Origin: Krasilnikovozyma curviuscula
Taxonomy: Eukaryota; Basidiomycota; Tremellomycetes; Cystofilobasidiales; Mrakiaceae
Direction: 5' to 3'
DNA: 64,000 nt
Assembly: GCA_014825775.1 (NCBI GenBank)
Contig: MVAQ01000056.1
Location: 1-64,000 of the forward strand
Shown piece after piece: positions 10,501-22,176 of the stretch. Within the stretch, counting starts at the first letter, position 1, and every line of letters begins with the position of its first letter. The notes beneath the pieces were generated by a model. The model saw only the letters and a program-made list of their open reading frames with translations. It was not told where the DNA came from and did no database searches. The translations under genes were made by a program, and so were the position numbers.

Positions 10501-11966
10501 GTTCACACCCGTCGAGGTACTAGGTCGTCCATTTGACGTGCTGGTTACTGTGGGAGTAGCTAAGCTGCCATTAGACGAAAGGAAATCTTTCCGCGGGTCA
10601 AAGGAGGAGCCAGTACCGAACCGTGGTGGAGGTTGAATACCAGCAGATGAAGAGGTAGTGTTGGGTGGCGCAGTGTTTCCGCGTTCTCGAGCGAGGTGAG
10701 CCCGCCGTTCAGTGAAAGAACCACCACTCATGGATCCACTAGTTTTGTGTCCACCTATTGGAGAAGTCTGCGTGAATGAGTGGTGTGGGGCAGGTGGTAA
10801 AGGTGCTGAAGGTGGTAGGACAGTGCCACGACTTTGGTTGAAAGGACCCGGCTCAACAGGGGCAGGGCTGGTGGAGTTCCCAGTCCCGACGCGTCTTGAT
10901 GATAATCCTACTGGTGCTGTCGTAGACCCAGGAGCACGCAACGACGTTTCTCTTGGTGGAGGTAGCCGTGGAAGTGCGGTTTGCGGTTGAGTACCTGCTG
11001 GAAGAGGCTTGGGAGGTGGAACTGGCCCCAGCGGTAATGGGCGGGAGCTTGGTGAGAGTTTGTTGGAGCTGCTACCTGCAGATGAAATGGATGAAGCCGT
11101 TGTCGAAGCAGTTTGGTACGCTTGAGGTAGATGCGCCGACGAGATTGCTTCATCATTCAGGCGCAAAGGAGTCGGCCGGTGATTCGAGGTTGTAGGTTGC
11201 AGTTGAGGGGAGAATGAAGATAAAGGCTGATGCTGAGTGGTTTGTGTCGCTCGAGGTAAAGTAGGGAAGGTTATGCTGGAGGGCCCATTGAAAGTGGTGC
11301 TGGATGTCCTGTTTGAGACTCCGATTGCACTGATACCAAGCTGGGAAAATAGGTCATCTCCACGGGTTATAACAACAGTAGGACGTCGTCCACTGAAGCC
11401 GCTACTAGATTCCTTCTGCTTGGCCTTCAGCGCGTTCAGTCCCCCTTGAACTCTGACTCTGTCTCCGACTCTTTCGACGCCCATTTCCTTCATCGATTGC
11501 ATCGTCAGATCCATGATAACCCTGCCAGTAATATCGTTTTGGGTAAAAGTTGGTATCAAGTGAGCGCATTTCACTAGAAGAAAGAGCATAAGTTGGTCAT
11601 GTTCCATTGTGAAACTTCAACACTAAAAAAGAGCCAATTTTCCTCACCGGAAGTCAAGAAATCTCCCACTTCTTTGTGAGACCAGCTATTGACAGACTCA
11701 GTTGTTACCCCACTACCTGAAGACGATGAGCTTGCTGTAGGTGGACCGCTGCTGTTGCTGTTTGTCAGATTCATATGAATAGATCCATTGCTCCCACCTG
11801 ACGGTCGGCCCGTCGTTGCTGTCGTCAGGAAGGAGGGTGAAGTTGGTGTCGTCGTTCTGCTGGAGCCATCTGATGAAGATCCTGTAGGGGATAATCTGCC
11901 GCTGGAGCTGGATGAGTGGTAGTGATGATGGGCAGAGCCTGCTGGATGAAGAGACGCTGCAGACAT
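7568..11966 (-). CDS. STE11: Ste11-type MAP kinase kinase kinase
   Basis: Seven exons can be joined without a break: 11966-11648, 11573-10035, 9972-8638, 8570-8340, 8276-8019, 7952-7771 and 7708-7568, giving 1334 residues. A Ser/Thr-rich start is followed by a SAM domain (about residues 94-160, [12 protein letters not shown] to GLNALK) that crosses the first intron. A Ras-association-like region (about 530-620, [20 protein letters not shown] ... [13 protein letters not shown]) precedes an acidic linker and a C-terminal kinase domain (about 1066-1330): [16 protein letters not shown] glycine loop, AVKQVEL lysine, [12 protein letters not shown] catalytic loop, [23 protein letters not shown]-kinase order is diagnostic of Ste11/Byr2, which relays signals from Ste20/Ste50-type inputs to the MAPKK Ste7 in mating, filamentation and stress pathways. 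The fifth intron uses the downstream acceptor at 7953; the nearer AG shifts the frame. All key kinase residues are present. Confidence 0.95.
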
Positions 11967-12381
11967 TTCGTTGTTTCAGCTTGCCCTGAGCCCACCTGTG
12001 TTGACTAACGAAAAGAACACCTGGCCCTTCAGTGCACCCACAGATTTCTACTCCGGTCGAATACCCATCTCTCGGGGTATGCGATGGAGGATATAGATGA
12101 GTGAGAGGGGGAGGAGATCCCTTGCAGCACCAGGACAGAGGAAGAAATCCAAGTCGAAACCTTGCCACATGTAACGAGTTGTTTCTGTAAACGAGGATAG
12201 GTTGGCTTTCACGTGAACCCTATTGGATCACACATCTCAATGTGCTGAAGGGTCTCGGACTCCCACAAGAATTGAGATATTATGTACCAGCGCAATCTGT
12301 TTCTTATAAGCTCAGACGCGCTTTTGCTGATCAGAGAGCTGATTCGTAACAGGTTGCCAGAAAAGAGTAGTAAACAAGCCA
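11967..12381 (-). promoter_or_regulatory. STE11 upstream region with E-box and CCAAT
   Basis: The 415 bp between the STE11 ATG and the 3' end of the next minus-strand gene hold a CACGTG palindrome at 12210-12215 and a CCAAT pentamer on the minus strand at 12222-12226. These are known fungal factor sites (bHLH and Hap complex respectively), but their use here is untested. No gene is seen in this stretch. Confidence 0.35.
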
Positions 12382-14379
12382 TTAAACACTCTGTATATCC
12401 AGCAGCAGCTTTAGCTGAAAGTCTACCATCGCCTGAGGGAGCTTCAACCTCGTCCTCGCAGTCCGCTCCAGATCAATCGTTGACACGTGTGATAGTCTGT
12501 GGTATGCAGTCGGAAGCTCCAAAACCCTCTGTAAGCTTCTACTTCCTTCCAACAGCATCCCCAGTCGTTTCCTGAGCTCATCGGGGCTTGCTGTAGAAGA
12601 AGATGGAGGGACGAGTTGATTTCTGAAAGGGACGTCGAAGAGCGCGAGGGACACGCAAGTGAGCGTTGTGATGCAGTGTGAATCGCTCATAGTACTTTCA
12701 GGATTTTTCGATATACATCCGGTATTGAGGAGAGCCAGCTCGAGATCTGGGAGGAGCTGAACCACATAGTCTTGACCTATGCGCAGGTGCGTTGTTGTTG
12801 AGAGTGACTGGAACATATGTTGATGTAGAGGATGGATCAGGCTGTACATTACGAAGGCAATAGATTCAGTGCTCGTCGTAACTAAGAACTAAAATGAAGT
12901 TGAGAGAAAGCGCAACCCACAGTGCATCTCCTGGCTGCAACACCAAATGGGTCTTGACCTTCCCAGTCAAGTCCTTCAACAAAGCGAGACATTTTCCCTG
13001 ATCACACACGACATAACCCATTCGCCCACTAATCGTCCTCTCGAACGAGCGAAGGCCACCATCGCTCTTCCTCAGGGTCCTTGAGACCTCGAGCGATTTG
13101 CGTTCTGTACAAGCTGCGGAGACATCTGATGAGGTAGAGCAGAGGAGCTCTACAGCTGCATCGCCATGCCTCATCTGAGAGAGAATGGAAGGTGTGGACT
13201 GATATGTTTGCGATGGGAGGTAGGTGGATGATGCCGACGACGGCAGGGCCGAGAGATCTGTTGCTGCGAGGTGAACGGATTTGAGATCCATGAGCGCGTC
13301 TCTGAGAATTGAATTAGAAATTCAGTCCTGTTTATCAAGAGAGAAGATTGAGTAGGAGGCGCTACATACACGACCGCTTGGTAACCGTCATCGGTCGAAA
13401 ACTCAGCAAGGATGTGGTTGCCATTCTCAGAATCAGTCAGGGAGCTCATGACGTGCGACTGGATATCAGTTCCGTCTTCAAAGGTCTATGAAAGAAATAG
13501 AAGAATATATATGCGTAAGTAGGAAGACAACCAGTCCTGAATATCGAACTGCGGCAGTCGGTGCGTACCACCGCAAAGTCAAAGTCGAAAAGACTTTCTG
13601 ATTCGTCCTCGACGTTCTCTACTGCAGGAATCGTCGTTACTTGAACGTCTGATGCTTCATTTAATCCAATATCACTGAGAGCGCTTGAACTTGAGGCTGA
13701 AGGAGTGGGTTGCTGGATGGGGTAACCATCACCGGAGGTGGTTATTGCGAGCCCAAACCTTGTTCCGCTCTCTTCATTGTTCTCCCTTCCTGACAGCCGT
13801 TGATCTCTCAAGCTTTCTTTTCGGAATCTTTTACTGCTGCTGGCTTCGTAGGGGTCATTCAGAGGTGTGGTTGGCGGCATTGGGCTGGCGCCATCGGCGG
13901 GTCGGTGTTTTTCCATCTCTTCAAGCTGCCGTTTTTGATAGTTTTTGAGGGCTATACGATCTTCCCGTCGTATCAGCTTATTCTTCTCTCGACAGGATTC
14001 GCAGCTCGCAGACTAAGAGAAAAGAAAAAAGAAACCCAGTGAGTCAGCATGGTCACGTACATGCGTCAGGTGCTTGGGTATGCACTCGATTGAAGAAACT
14101 CACCCCTCGAATGGAAGATTCGGTTCCATCTTTGTTTTGGAGCTTGTGAACAATAACCTGAACCTCACAGCGGTGACGAGACCACCCAGAGCACCGGGTC
14201 GAAAAGTAACAACACTCGCCGTGTCCCTCGTGATAGTGCTGCGTTCGAGGCTGAGACTTCTGAGACGAGGAAGGAGATAGCCGTTTCTTATGTACTCTGT
14301 GTAGTGGCTGTGAATCTGATGCAATCGATGTTGACGTCGAAGGGGCTGATTCATTGCAACCCGGCAGAAAGGGTACCAT
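12382..14379 (-). CDS. unrecognised protein with an N-terminal Cys cluster
   Basis: Five exons join cleanly. Exon 1 starts at MVPFLPGCNE and carries a Cys/His-rich segment (CCYFSTRC, then SGWSRHRCEVQVIVHKLQNK). After an intron the frame resumes as GSASCESCREKNKL and a basic stretch IRREDRIALKNYQKRQLEE. The middle is Ser-rich and acidic. The second half has TFEDGTDIQSHVMSSLTDS and NHILAEFSTDDGYQAVVDAL, then an alpha-helical-looking tail (YVVQLLPDLELALLNTGCIS ... LELPTAYHRLSHVSTIDLER) ending at 12382. The protein is about 570 residues. The CxxC plus upstream cysteines could bind zinc, but the spacing matches no finger I can name. Function is unknown; a nuclear or DNA-related role is only a guess. 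It is transcribed in the same direction as STE11, just upstream of it. The start may be later or earlier, since an acceptor-like CCTCACAG sits just before the ATG. Confidence 0.65.
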
Positions 14380-14994
14380 CGCCTGTGAGGGCGGGGAAAC
14401 GGGCTAATAGGTCAGCAACACTTAGAAAGTTAACATTAAAGGTGCACACGTACTATTACAGAGAATATACAGGGAACCTATTTTCAAAGTCTTAGAGCAG
14501 CTGTCCCTCTTTCTCTCTGAGAATAGGCGTTGCAAGCTGACTGCCAACCAGACGACGGCATGTTGAAGTGGGTACGCTCCGGCCGAAGTGCTGCCGCCGG
14601 AGAAATCTCAAAACTGCACCACAGGTCATTTTCAGCACAATTTCGCCTTTCTCAAGGAGTGCAGAAGTCGACCATCAAAGAAGTCTAGCTTTGGTATTTA
14701 GGCATCTTGAGTGCGAACAGGGGCTTCCCATCTTGAACTGTACAACCTGCTCCGCAATTGAGAAGCATGCGCTGCTACTTTTCACCCAAACTTGAAAAAG
14801 CTAATATTGAAGCTTCACTGAAGAGCGCTTCGTCTGGTTGTTGTATATCCGGTGGAACGGGCCGTTACTAACTGTCGATCAAAACAAACAGCGGTGCGAC
14901 TGTGCGCTTGCCCGCGCTCAAACGCAATCGCACCTGATGGTCGAATAAACTTCGACTTGAAGAGTACCACACAGCAACATACCCATCACCTGCT
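14380..14994. other. intergenic, no gene seen
   Basis: Divergent spacer upstream of the minus-strand Cys-cluster gene. Short open frames here do not show coding character. No RNA gene was recognised. Confidence 0.4.
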
Positions 14995-15177
14995 ATGACT
15001 GAGCGTTATACTCTGATGTTGAGGGCTGATCATTTTGAAGGATTTGATGAAGAGGATGCGATAGAGCACGCAACTCAGGGCTCGTTGAGCGATGAAGCTC
15101 AGATTGCCATCGCCGGCGTCTCTGACATTGCGGTATATGGAACCTACCAGATAGTGGCTATTGATCTTATCCCATAG
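14995..15177 (+). CDS. possible small protein of 60 residues
   Basis: An ATG-initiated frame of 60 codons starts MTERYTLMLRADHFEGFDEE, is acidic and ends VAIDLIP before TAG. The ATG has a purine (G) at -3. There is no signal peptide, no cysteine and no motif I know. It stands alone in a spacer of more than 1.2 kb, so it could be a genuine small gene or chance; its amino-acid composition looks protein-like. No intron is needed. Confidence 0.25.
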   Translation: MTERYTLMLRADHFEGFDEEDAIEHATQGSLSDEAQIAIAGVSDIAVYGTYQIVAIDLIP

Positions 15178-15617
15178 ATATGGCGGAAAGGGGTATTAGA
15201 TCCGGAACTTGCTCAGCTGTAAACAAATACTCCCCCTCCCCCCCGACATACCCCGTTTATCGCTCTCCGTAATGTTCGACCTTAATAAGTTATAATACCT
15301 GTGACATTTGATTCCTCTTTGCTGAATACTCAATTCTTGACCATCTCCCCTCCTTTTGTCCGAAGGTATATATCAATCAAGGCTCACCAACGCTCTCGTT
15401 GAACTTTAATCACATATTACGGCCAGACATTTATCAGAAGCATCTTCAATGATATCAGAATATGTTTGCTTCTTGTTCTTCCTCTTATCCGAATCGATGG
15501 AAAATTAGTTAGTAAATGCTACCAGGGAGCTGCTACCGCGTCATCGAGGCATGTCTGCTTTGAACAACCAGTACCTCATATCGAAGCGGCTCTTTTGAGG
15601 AACAATTTTGATTCAAT
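15178..15617. other. promoter region of the oxysterol-binding protein gene
   Basis: About 440 bp without a gene. It holds a C-rich run near 15230-15243 and pyrimidine-rich stretches typical of a 5' region. No TATA box is obvious. Confidence 0.35.
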
Positions 15618-17860
15618 ATGGGGTTATTAGAGAAGGTCTCCAACATGGGCTTATCCAGTTCCCCCAACAAGTCATTACCATCGAGGTCGAGAGCTCAGAG
15701 CAGCGTCGCAGACAAGGGAGCGACTGCTTCTGATGGAGCTGACGTTCCTGGCCCTATAGAAGGAGGAGATGATGTTGAGGTGCTGGATGAGAAGCAAGGT
15801 TAGTTGCTGTACCTACCAGTCTGGATGGCGTTTGATACACTCGCTCTCGCCAGAGACCTCGCTGAAGCGTGGCTCCTTTTTTCTCCAGGAAACGTATTGC
15901 TGAGTCTGATAGCACAGCGTGAGTATGCCTTTTATTAGCAATTCGCGTGTGTATGAGCTGACTCGTCGTGGTTTCTCTGTATAGTTCGGCCTGGTGTGGA
16001 CCTCTCCAAGGTACGTACCTCTCGGCTGTGCCTCTTCGAAAAACGTTACGAGCATGAGCTGACCAGCAGTTCTTATACTTTTAAATAGGTCGCCCTTCCA
16101 ACCTTCGTACTAGAACCAAGGTCTATGCTCGAAAGAATTACAGATTTCTTCTCCCATCCCGATCTGATTTTTGGGTCAGATGTTTCCTCCATTCTTCATC
16201 TCCCTTAACGTTCAACTAACATCATACTTCTAACCCTTGTCCCTACAAAATTTCAGAGCAGCAAACTTAGAAGCTCAAGACAGATTCATTGCCGTGCTGA
16301 GATATTACCTCAGCGGCTGGCATATCAAGCCCAATGGTGTAGGTGCCTGCTCGCAGGTTGTATCCGCGCGTTTCTTGGAGGCATGCTGCTGATTCTCATA
16401 TTGGTCTGTCACTTAGGTCAAGAAACCGTACAACAGCACACTAGGAGAAATATTCAGGTGTGCTTATAAGTATCCAGATGGATCAGTGGGATTTTACGTT
16501 GCGGAGTACGTATCCAACTCCACAGCGATCTACCCCGCTGTGTGACTTTACCACCGCCATTCTACGATGGACATTTGACCCGTTGATATTGGTTTTGTTT
16601 GTCGTCCAGGCAAGTTTCCCATCATCCTCCCGTCTCAGCCTACTTCTACATCTCGCCTCAGAATGGAGTCTTGATCACTGGTGAACTGAAACCGAAGTCG
16701 AAGTTCCTTGGCAATTCTGCTGCTACCATTATGGATGGCCACTCTCGAGTTCGGTTTATGGACAAGCCTGAAGATGGAGAATATGAAATATCGATGGTGA
16801 ATCCCGTCTCACTGAAATCTCATGGATACTGTGGTGCTCATCCTCGTTTGAGCTCTTTCATTGCAGCCCAACATGTACGCGAGGGGAATTCTGTTTGGAA
16901 AGATGATCTTGGAGTTGGGTGATACATCGACTGTAAAGAATGAAAAGTTGGACATCTGCTGCGATGTTGAATTCAAGACAAAGGTACTTTCCAACCAGTC
17001 CCTCTTTACCGAATCTCTGTTAACTAATAGTTCTGAAATTACAACCGAAGGGGTTCTTTTCTGGGACGTACAATGCTGTTGCTGGAAAAGTCACTGGACC
17101 CAAAAAGGCCGAACTAGGAGATATCAGCGGAAAGTGGAATACTAGCATGGAGTTCAGGGATGCCAAGGTATGTGAACCACAAGATGATTCAGCAGCATGT
17201 TATTCTATCGTCTAAAATTCGGTTCTTTCTTTCCTTTCTTAGAGTGGCGATACATCGGTTCTCTTCTCAGCCCAAGGAGCCTCCGTGACGCCAAAGATAG
17301 TCGCGCCAGAATCAGCTCAAGAACTGAACGAATCTCGGAGACAGTGGGCGGCATTGACAAAAGCAATCAAAGCTAGCGATATGGAGGGTGCGACCGAGGC
17401 CAAAAACATTGTTGAGGAGAGGCAGAGGCAGGAGAGGAAGTCGGATGAGGAGCAGGGAACAGTGTTCAAGCCGAGTTTCTTCGAGAAAACAGGAACGGAT
17501 ACTTTCATGCCTCTTCTGGATCTGAAAAAGTGAGAAACTTCCACTATATCAAGTTGGAGCTCTTGTGTTAATTGTTCTCTTTCATAGCTTGCCGAAAGAA
17601 CCAGTCGAATGTGTCGACGCTATCAAGAAATGGATTTGGGCAAAGGGTTCCTGTCCACTGGATGACGGAGTTGAACCTTCAATCATCAGTGAGAGGATTG
17701 AGAAGAATAAGAAGCCTAACGAGATTCCGACGGAAGAGAGTGAGTTCCATAGCTTGTCACCCAGCCTTCTTGTTGCTGACTATTTCTTCCCTTAGTTGCC
17801 GTTCCAACAGCACCTGGACCTCCAAAAGAGCCAGTTTCCGAAATTCCACCGCCAGCATAA
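15618..17860 (+). CDS. oxysterol-binding protein, Kes1/Osh4 type
   Basis: The gene has about eleven exons and encodes roughly 470 residues. After a Ser-rich 60-residue leader the lipid-binding ORD begins (LSLIAQLRPGVDLSKVALPT), followed by FVLEPRSMLERITDFFSHPD and YYLSGWHIKPNGVKKPYNST. The family fingerprint EQVSHHPPVSAYFY crosses the intron near 16610, and the His pair in it binds the PI4P phosphate in Osh4. Later come FFSGTYNAVAGKV and GKWNTSMEFRD, and the C-terminal half ends KEPVSEIPPPA. There is no PH or ankyrin domain, so this is the short Kes1/Osh4 class, which exchanges sterol for PI4P between ER and Golgi membranes. The acidic insert and Lys/Glu-rich helix near nt 17400-17500 is usual for this class. 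The ATG at 15618 gives the best leader; a second in-frame Met follows nine residues later. Confidence 0.93.
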
Positions 17861-18111
17861 GCCGTTGTAGCTCTAGCAAATCTCAAAACCCCGTGTTTAA
17901 CAACTACACTCCTAGATGCTAATTCGTTCATGCCCTACTCTTTAGTTTTCTTGTTTGTATGATATCATGAACTTGCCCTGCTTCGGAAATTTCGCTGCAA
18001 GTGGGACCTGTCTCATGGTAATTAGCGCAGATGCCGTCCTCGTACCGACAACGACAGCCAGTTGGCCACGGTACCTCCAAAAATTGGTCCTAATCTTGTC
18101 AAACTTTCCTG

Positions 18112-21100
18112 ATGGCTTCTCAGGATGACATCAATCAGGTCATTGCTGTGAGTTGAGACCAGCAGGCTGCGTTGCTTCTAAAAGCTCACTTCGTGCCTCA
18201 TTCCACTCGTCAACGCCTGGTGGGTACCTGTTTCTTCCTACAGATCATACTTCAGATGTACTCGCCAGAAGTATCAGCTCAGCCTCTAGTGCAGAAGGAG
18301 ATCACTTTCCAGTTAGCTCAGATAGACAAAAAAGACGAAGCTTGGTCGTTGGTTGGACCTATGTTGATGTACCCTGACGTCCACGTCAAGTTCTTTGGAG
18401 CCAACACTTGCAGTATCAAAATAACAAGAGACCTGTATGTCTAGGGTGTTGTTACTATTCTGTCGGATCTTTAGCTGATAATCTGGTTGTGCTCTTTTTT
18501 TCCCTGAATCAAAGCGCAACACTTCCACTAGAATCCATACAAACCTTGCTGTCTTCATTGATAGGATGGACGATTCAGTTGTCTCAGATACCTCACGGTC
18601 CAGAAATTTCACAAGCAGTTATCCGGAAGCTGTTCGTCTGCATCACACATCTCATTATCCACCTTTCTCCAGCCGAATTTCCAACTCCACTGAAAACAAT
18701 CACATCCCAATTTAACCAAGGGGGAGTTAGCACGAGTAATCTGTTAGAATTTTGGAAGATTTTCATAGAAGAGATTAATCAGTATCCATTCGCTGGTACG
18801 AAGAAGAAGCTACTGGACATCTCTTTGAGGGAGGATTCTGGGGCGGTTGTTGGCTTCATAACTTCTATTTTGACCCAAAGTCAGGATGCGAAGGAGTGCA
18901 CTGCTGCCTTTCAGTGTCTTCAGGCTTGGATTGTTTGGGGTCTAACGGCAGAGTAAGTTTCTGTGTCTTGCTACGCCAGTTAGCACAATCCAGAACTCAC
19001 ACCTCCCTCATTCAAAGTCAACTATCACCGCTACTGCCTATATTCTTCAATCTTCTATCCAGTCCCCAATCATTTATACCGGCGGCAACCACGATAGAGG
19101 AAGTTCTTACCAACTCGTGCCTACGAGATGGGAAAGGTATCAAGATACTCACTGAACCCCTCTTGCAGTGGTTGTACACGACGGGTAAAGGCCTGGCAGA
19201 GAGTGCATTCACGAACGGATTTCAAAGTACGTATATTCCTTTCACCCAACCCAAATCATATCAACTGATCAACATGCGACTCTATCGTTCAGACGGCGGC
19301 GAAGACGATTCGTACGTTGCGCTGTGTAAACTTCTAGTGGCCCTTGGAGAACATTCAACAGAGTTCATAGCTAAGGAGATTGAACGTGAAGACGTCCAAA
19401 ACTTCATTTCCCTCATGCTTGGCTTCACGGGCCTAAACGGATCATTCGGTGACGATGAAGAAATTTCGGATGTGAGTTTCTCATTGTGATCATTACCAAC
19501 ATTAAATCATGACTAACTCAAACAAAAAAATTTCCACTAGGTCTGCTTACCCTTTTGGTCACTCCTTCAAGAAGCTCTTACCGACTCCCCTCACTCCAGT
19601 TCTCCGACAGGTCAATCATGGGGTGTTGCGAAGAGCATCTTCTCTGAACTTGTCAAACGCTTGAGGGCCAAGGTTGTGTTCCCCCAAGCCGCAGACAGGG
19701 ACTGGATGAAGGATCAGCTTGATAGGTTCATGATTTACAGGAATGATGTAGGGGATGTGTTGGTCACCTCGTGCGTCGTCTCGTCCATGAACACTCTCAG
19801 ACATCGTCACTGACAGGAAATCCATCATTCAACAGGTTTTACATTCTTCGCGATGATATGCTGCAGTACCTTATTAGTCAGCTTCTCGTTGAGCTAGAAA
19901 CTGCGTCTTCGTCATCGTATGGGTGGGAGGATGTTGAAGCAACTCTCCACTGCCTCCGCGTTACTCAAGAAGCAGTACCTCATGAGGAAGGTACTTATCT
20001 TCAGCAGATATTCTCGCCTAGAGTACTCGATAAGCTTCCAACTGAGGGAACTCACAGAGTCCGGCTTACCGCTGTCAGCTTAGTGGGTGAGTATTCTCTA
20101 ATCCGTTGTATACTTGACCTGACCCTGACCTCCTTTGAAATACATTTTTGAATTAAGGTGAATATGCTGAATGGTTCAAGTACCATGCTCCTCAAGTTCT
20201 TCCCGCAATTGCTTTTATTGTACCCGCACTTTCAGATCCATTCCTGTCGTCAGCAGCAGCGGTAGGGATCAAGCAAATATGCGACATCTGCCGTCTCTCG
20301 TTAGTACCACACATCAACGATTTTTCAGCACTCTACGTCAAAGTTCTAGGGAACATCCCGGTCGATGAACAGGGAAGAGTTCTACAAGCCATTTGCAGCG
20401 TCATTGAAGCTCTCCCAGCTGAACAGGCTGTTGAACCAATCATCGCCATCATCAATCCAGTACTAGAATCAATCGCTGCAGCAATTCAGTATTCACGGAT
20501 TTCAGGTTCACATATGGAGTCATCTCGACTTGCGTGCATCGACCAATTGGGTAGCTTGGAAGCGATCGCTAAGGGTTTGACGCCTCAGGACGACGACATC
20601 TTCGACTTGGACGAGGAAGAAGACCAATTGAAAAAGGAAACGAATGAAGCCGTTAGAATGGATTCTCGTCTCGTGGATATTCGAGATAGAATGACTGCTA
20701 GTATAAGTAGCATCACTGAGTTGTACTCGGGTGATGCGATGGTTGCCGACGTGAGTTCATCATATTCGTTCCTATGGGTGTTGCCCATCCTTATGCATGG
20801 CTTGTCATCTCAAAGGGGTTGAGCAGATTCCTCAAAGCTATGACTTCGTCCACAACCTCGCCAACTCTTACGTCACTCTCACCCGTTCCACTCCTCACTC
20901 TCGTGGTTGGCGCCGGAGAAAGGAGCATGAATTCTATCTGGCTGGGATTAGCTGAGACGCTGGTCAATAGACTTGCGCCACCACCTAGTTTACTTACTGT
21001 TAAGCATGATGGGCCAGTGCAAGGGACCAACAGTGTAGAATTCGCCGTGGTGAAGGACGCTGCTCATCGACTTATCGCAGCTACCAGTGCGATATTTGGC

Positions 21101-21949
21101 CAAGATTTCACGTTGCACGAGATGACCGAAGTATGTGATAAGCTCACAATCCCTGATTCTGTAAAAGTTTTAGCTAACCATTTCACCTTTTTAGCGCCCT
21201 GACTTGGTGGAATACTTTTTCAAGTTCTGCGCAACCGTAAGAGATTTGATTTTAGATTCCGTGTCGTCGGCTTGCTCAAATTAACGCTTCTGGTTCTGTG
21301 AAGGTTACTGAACGCTTCCCAACTGCACTAGTAGATTACGACATTCAAGTTCTCGACACAGCCATGAACCTAGCTCTCCGAGCGCTGGCTCTTCAGCACA
21401 GATACTCTGTTCAAGCATCAATAGAGTTCATCACTTCTGTCATCGCTAAGAGTCGAGAACCCGCTCATCTTGCTCAACGTATCAACCCTATCATTGTAAA
21501 ATACGCTCCTTTAGTTATTTACTCCATCGTGTCTGGCGTTGGCAGGACATCCCCCAGAAGTCTTGTTCCCAATCTCTCGTCCTTACTCGGGACGTTGATT
21601 CTAAAGTTTAGAGAGAAATCGGTGAGCTGTCGAAAGTTTATTGCTGTTCTGAACCAGCATCGCTCATGTTTCATTTTGACACCAGGCTGTTTGGCTAGCA
21701 GAGACGTTAGCGCAAGACGGCTTTCCAGACCCTCGTTCTGCCGCCGCTGACAAACAGAAGTTCAAAGAAGCTGTTCTGAGGTGAGCCTTGGAAAGATGAA
21801 TTCTATGCTATTTTGTTATACTGATTATTTGCTGTGACTACCTTTCCGTGTCAAGGGCCAGCAATATCAAGCTCATTAGAGAAGCAACTAATGAGTTTGC
21901 TCTCATTTCAAGAGGTCTATCAGGCACAACTTACGGCAACTCTACTTAA
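18112..21949 (+). CDS. importin-beta family karyopherin, importin-13/Kap122-like
   Basis: A multi-exon gene of roughly 1000 residues. Exon 1 is tiny (MASQDDINQVIA) and is joined across a 96-nt intron to IILQMYSPEVSAQPLVQKEI. Next comes AWSLVGPMLMYPDVHVKFFG, matching the N-terminal HEAT repeat (IBN_N region) of transport receptors in which substrate release by Ran-GTP takes place. Helical-repeat sequence continues throughout, with RKLFVCITHLIIHLSPAEF, an Xpo1-like block, and a C-terminus FALISRGLSGTTYG before TAA at 21947-21949. Overall order resembles importin-13/transportin-3 and yeast Kap122/Pdr6, which import factors such as TFIIA or Mago-Y14. An acidic loop (DDDIFDLDEEEDQLKKE, near 20600) lies in the second half. 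Assignment to Kap122 rather than Mtr10 is by overall look and should be checked. Confidence 0.8.
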
Positions 21950-21974
21950 AAGAGACACTTCTCCACTCATCCTG

Positions 21975-22040
21975 TCCTTTCTCTCTCTCTCCCTCTCCCT
22001 CTCTCACTTCCTCTCTCTGTTCTGTCTCTCTCTGTGTCCC
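21975..22040. repeat. CT-rich simple repeat
   Basis: A pyrimidine tract made of imperfect CTCTCT and CCTCTCT units just downstream of the karyopherin stop codon, in the 227-bp gap between two convergent genes. It probably lies in the 3' UTR. Confidence 0.7.
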
Positions 22041-22176
22041 CAGAGCTTACATCCCACCCTCCTTCCTGTTGCAACCACCAACCATTGCATTTTATAACCA
22101 AGCACTCCCTATACCCTTGAGAATTTTGGATTTGCATTGAAACGTAAATTTTATTATTGTATACATAAATTAAGGA

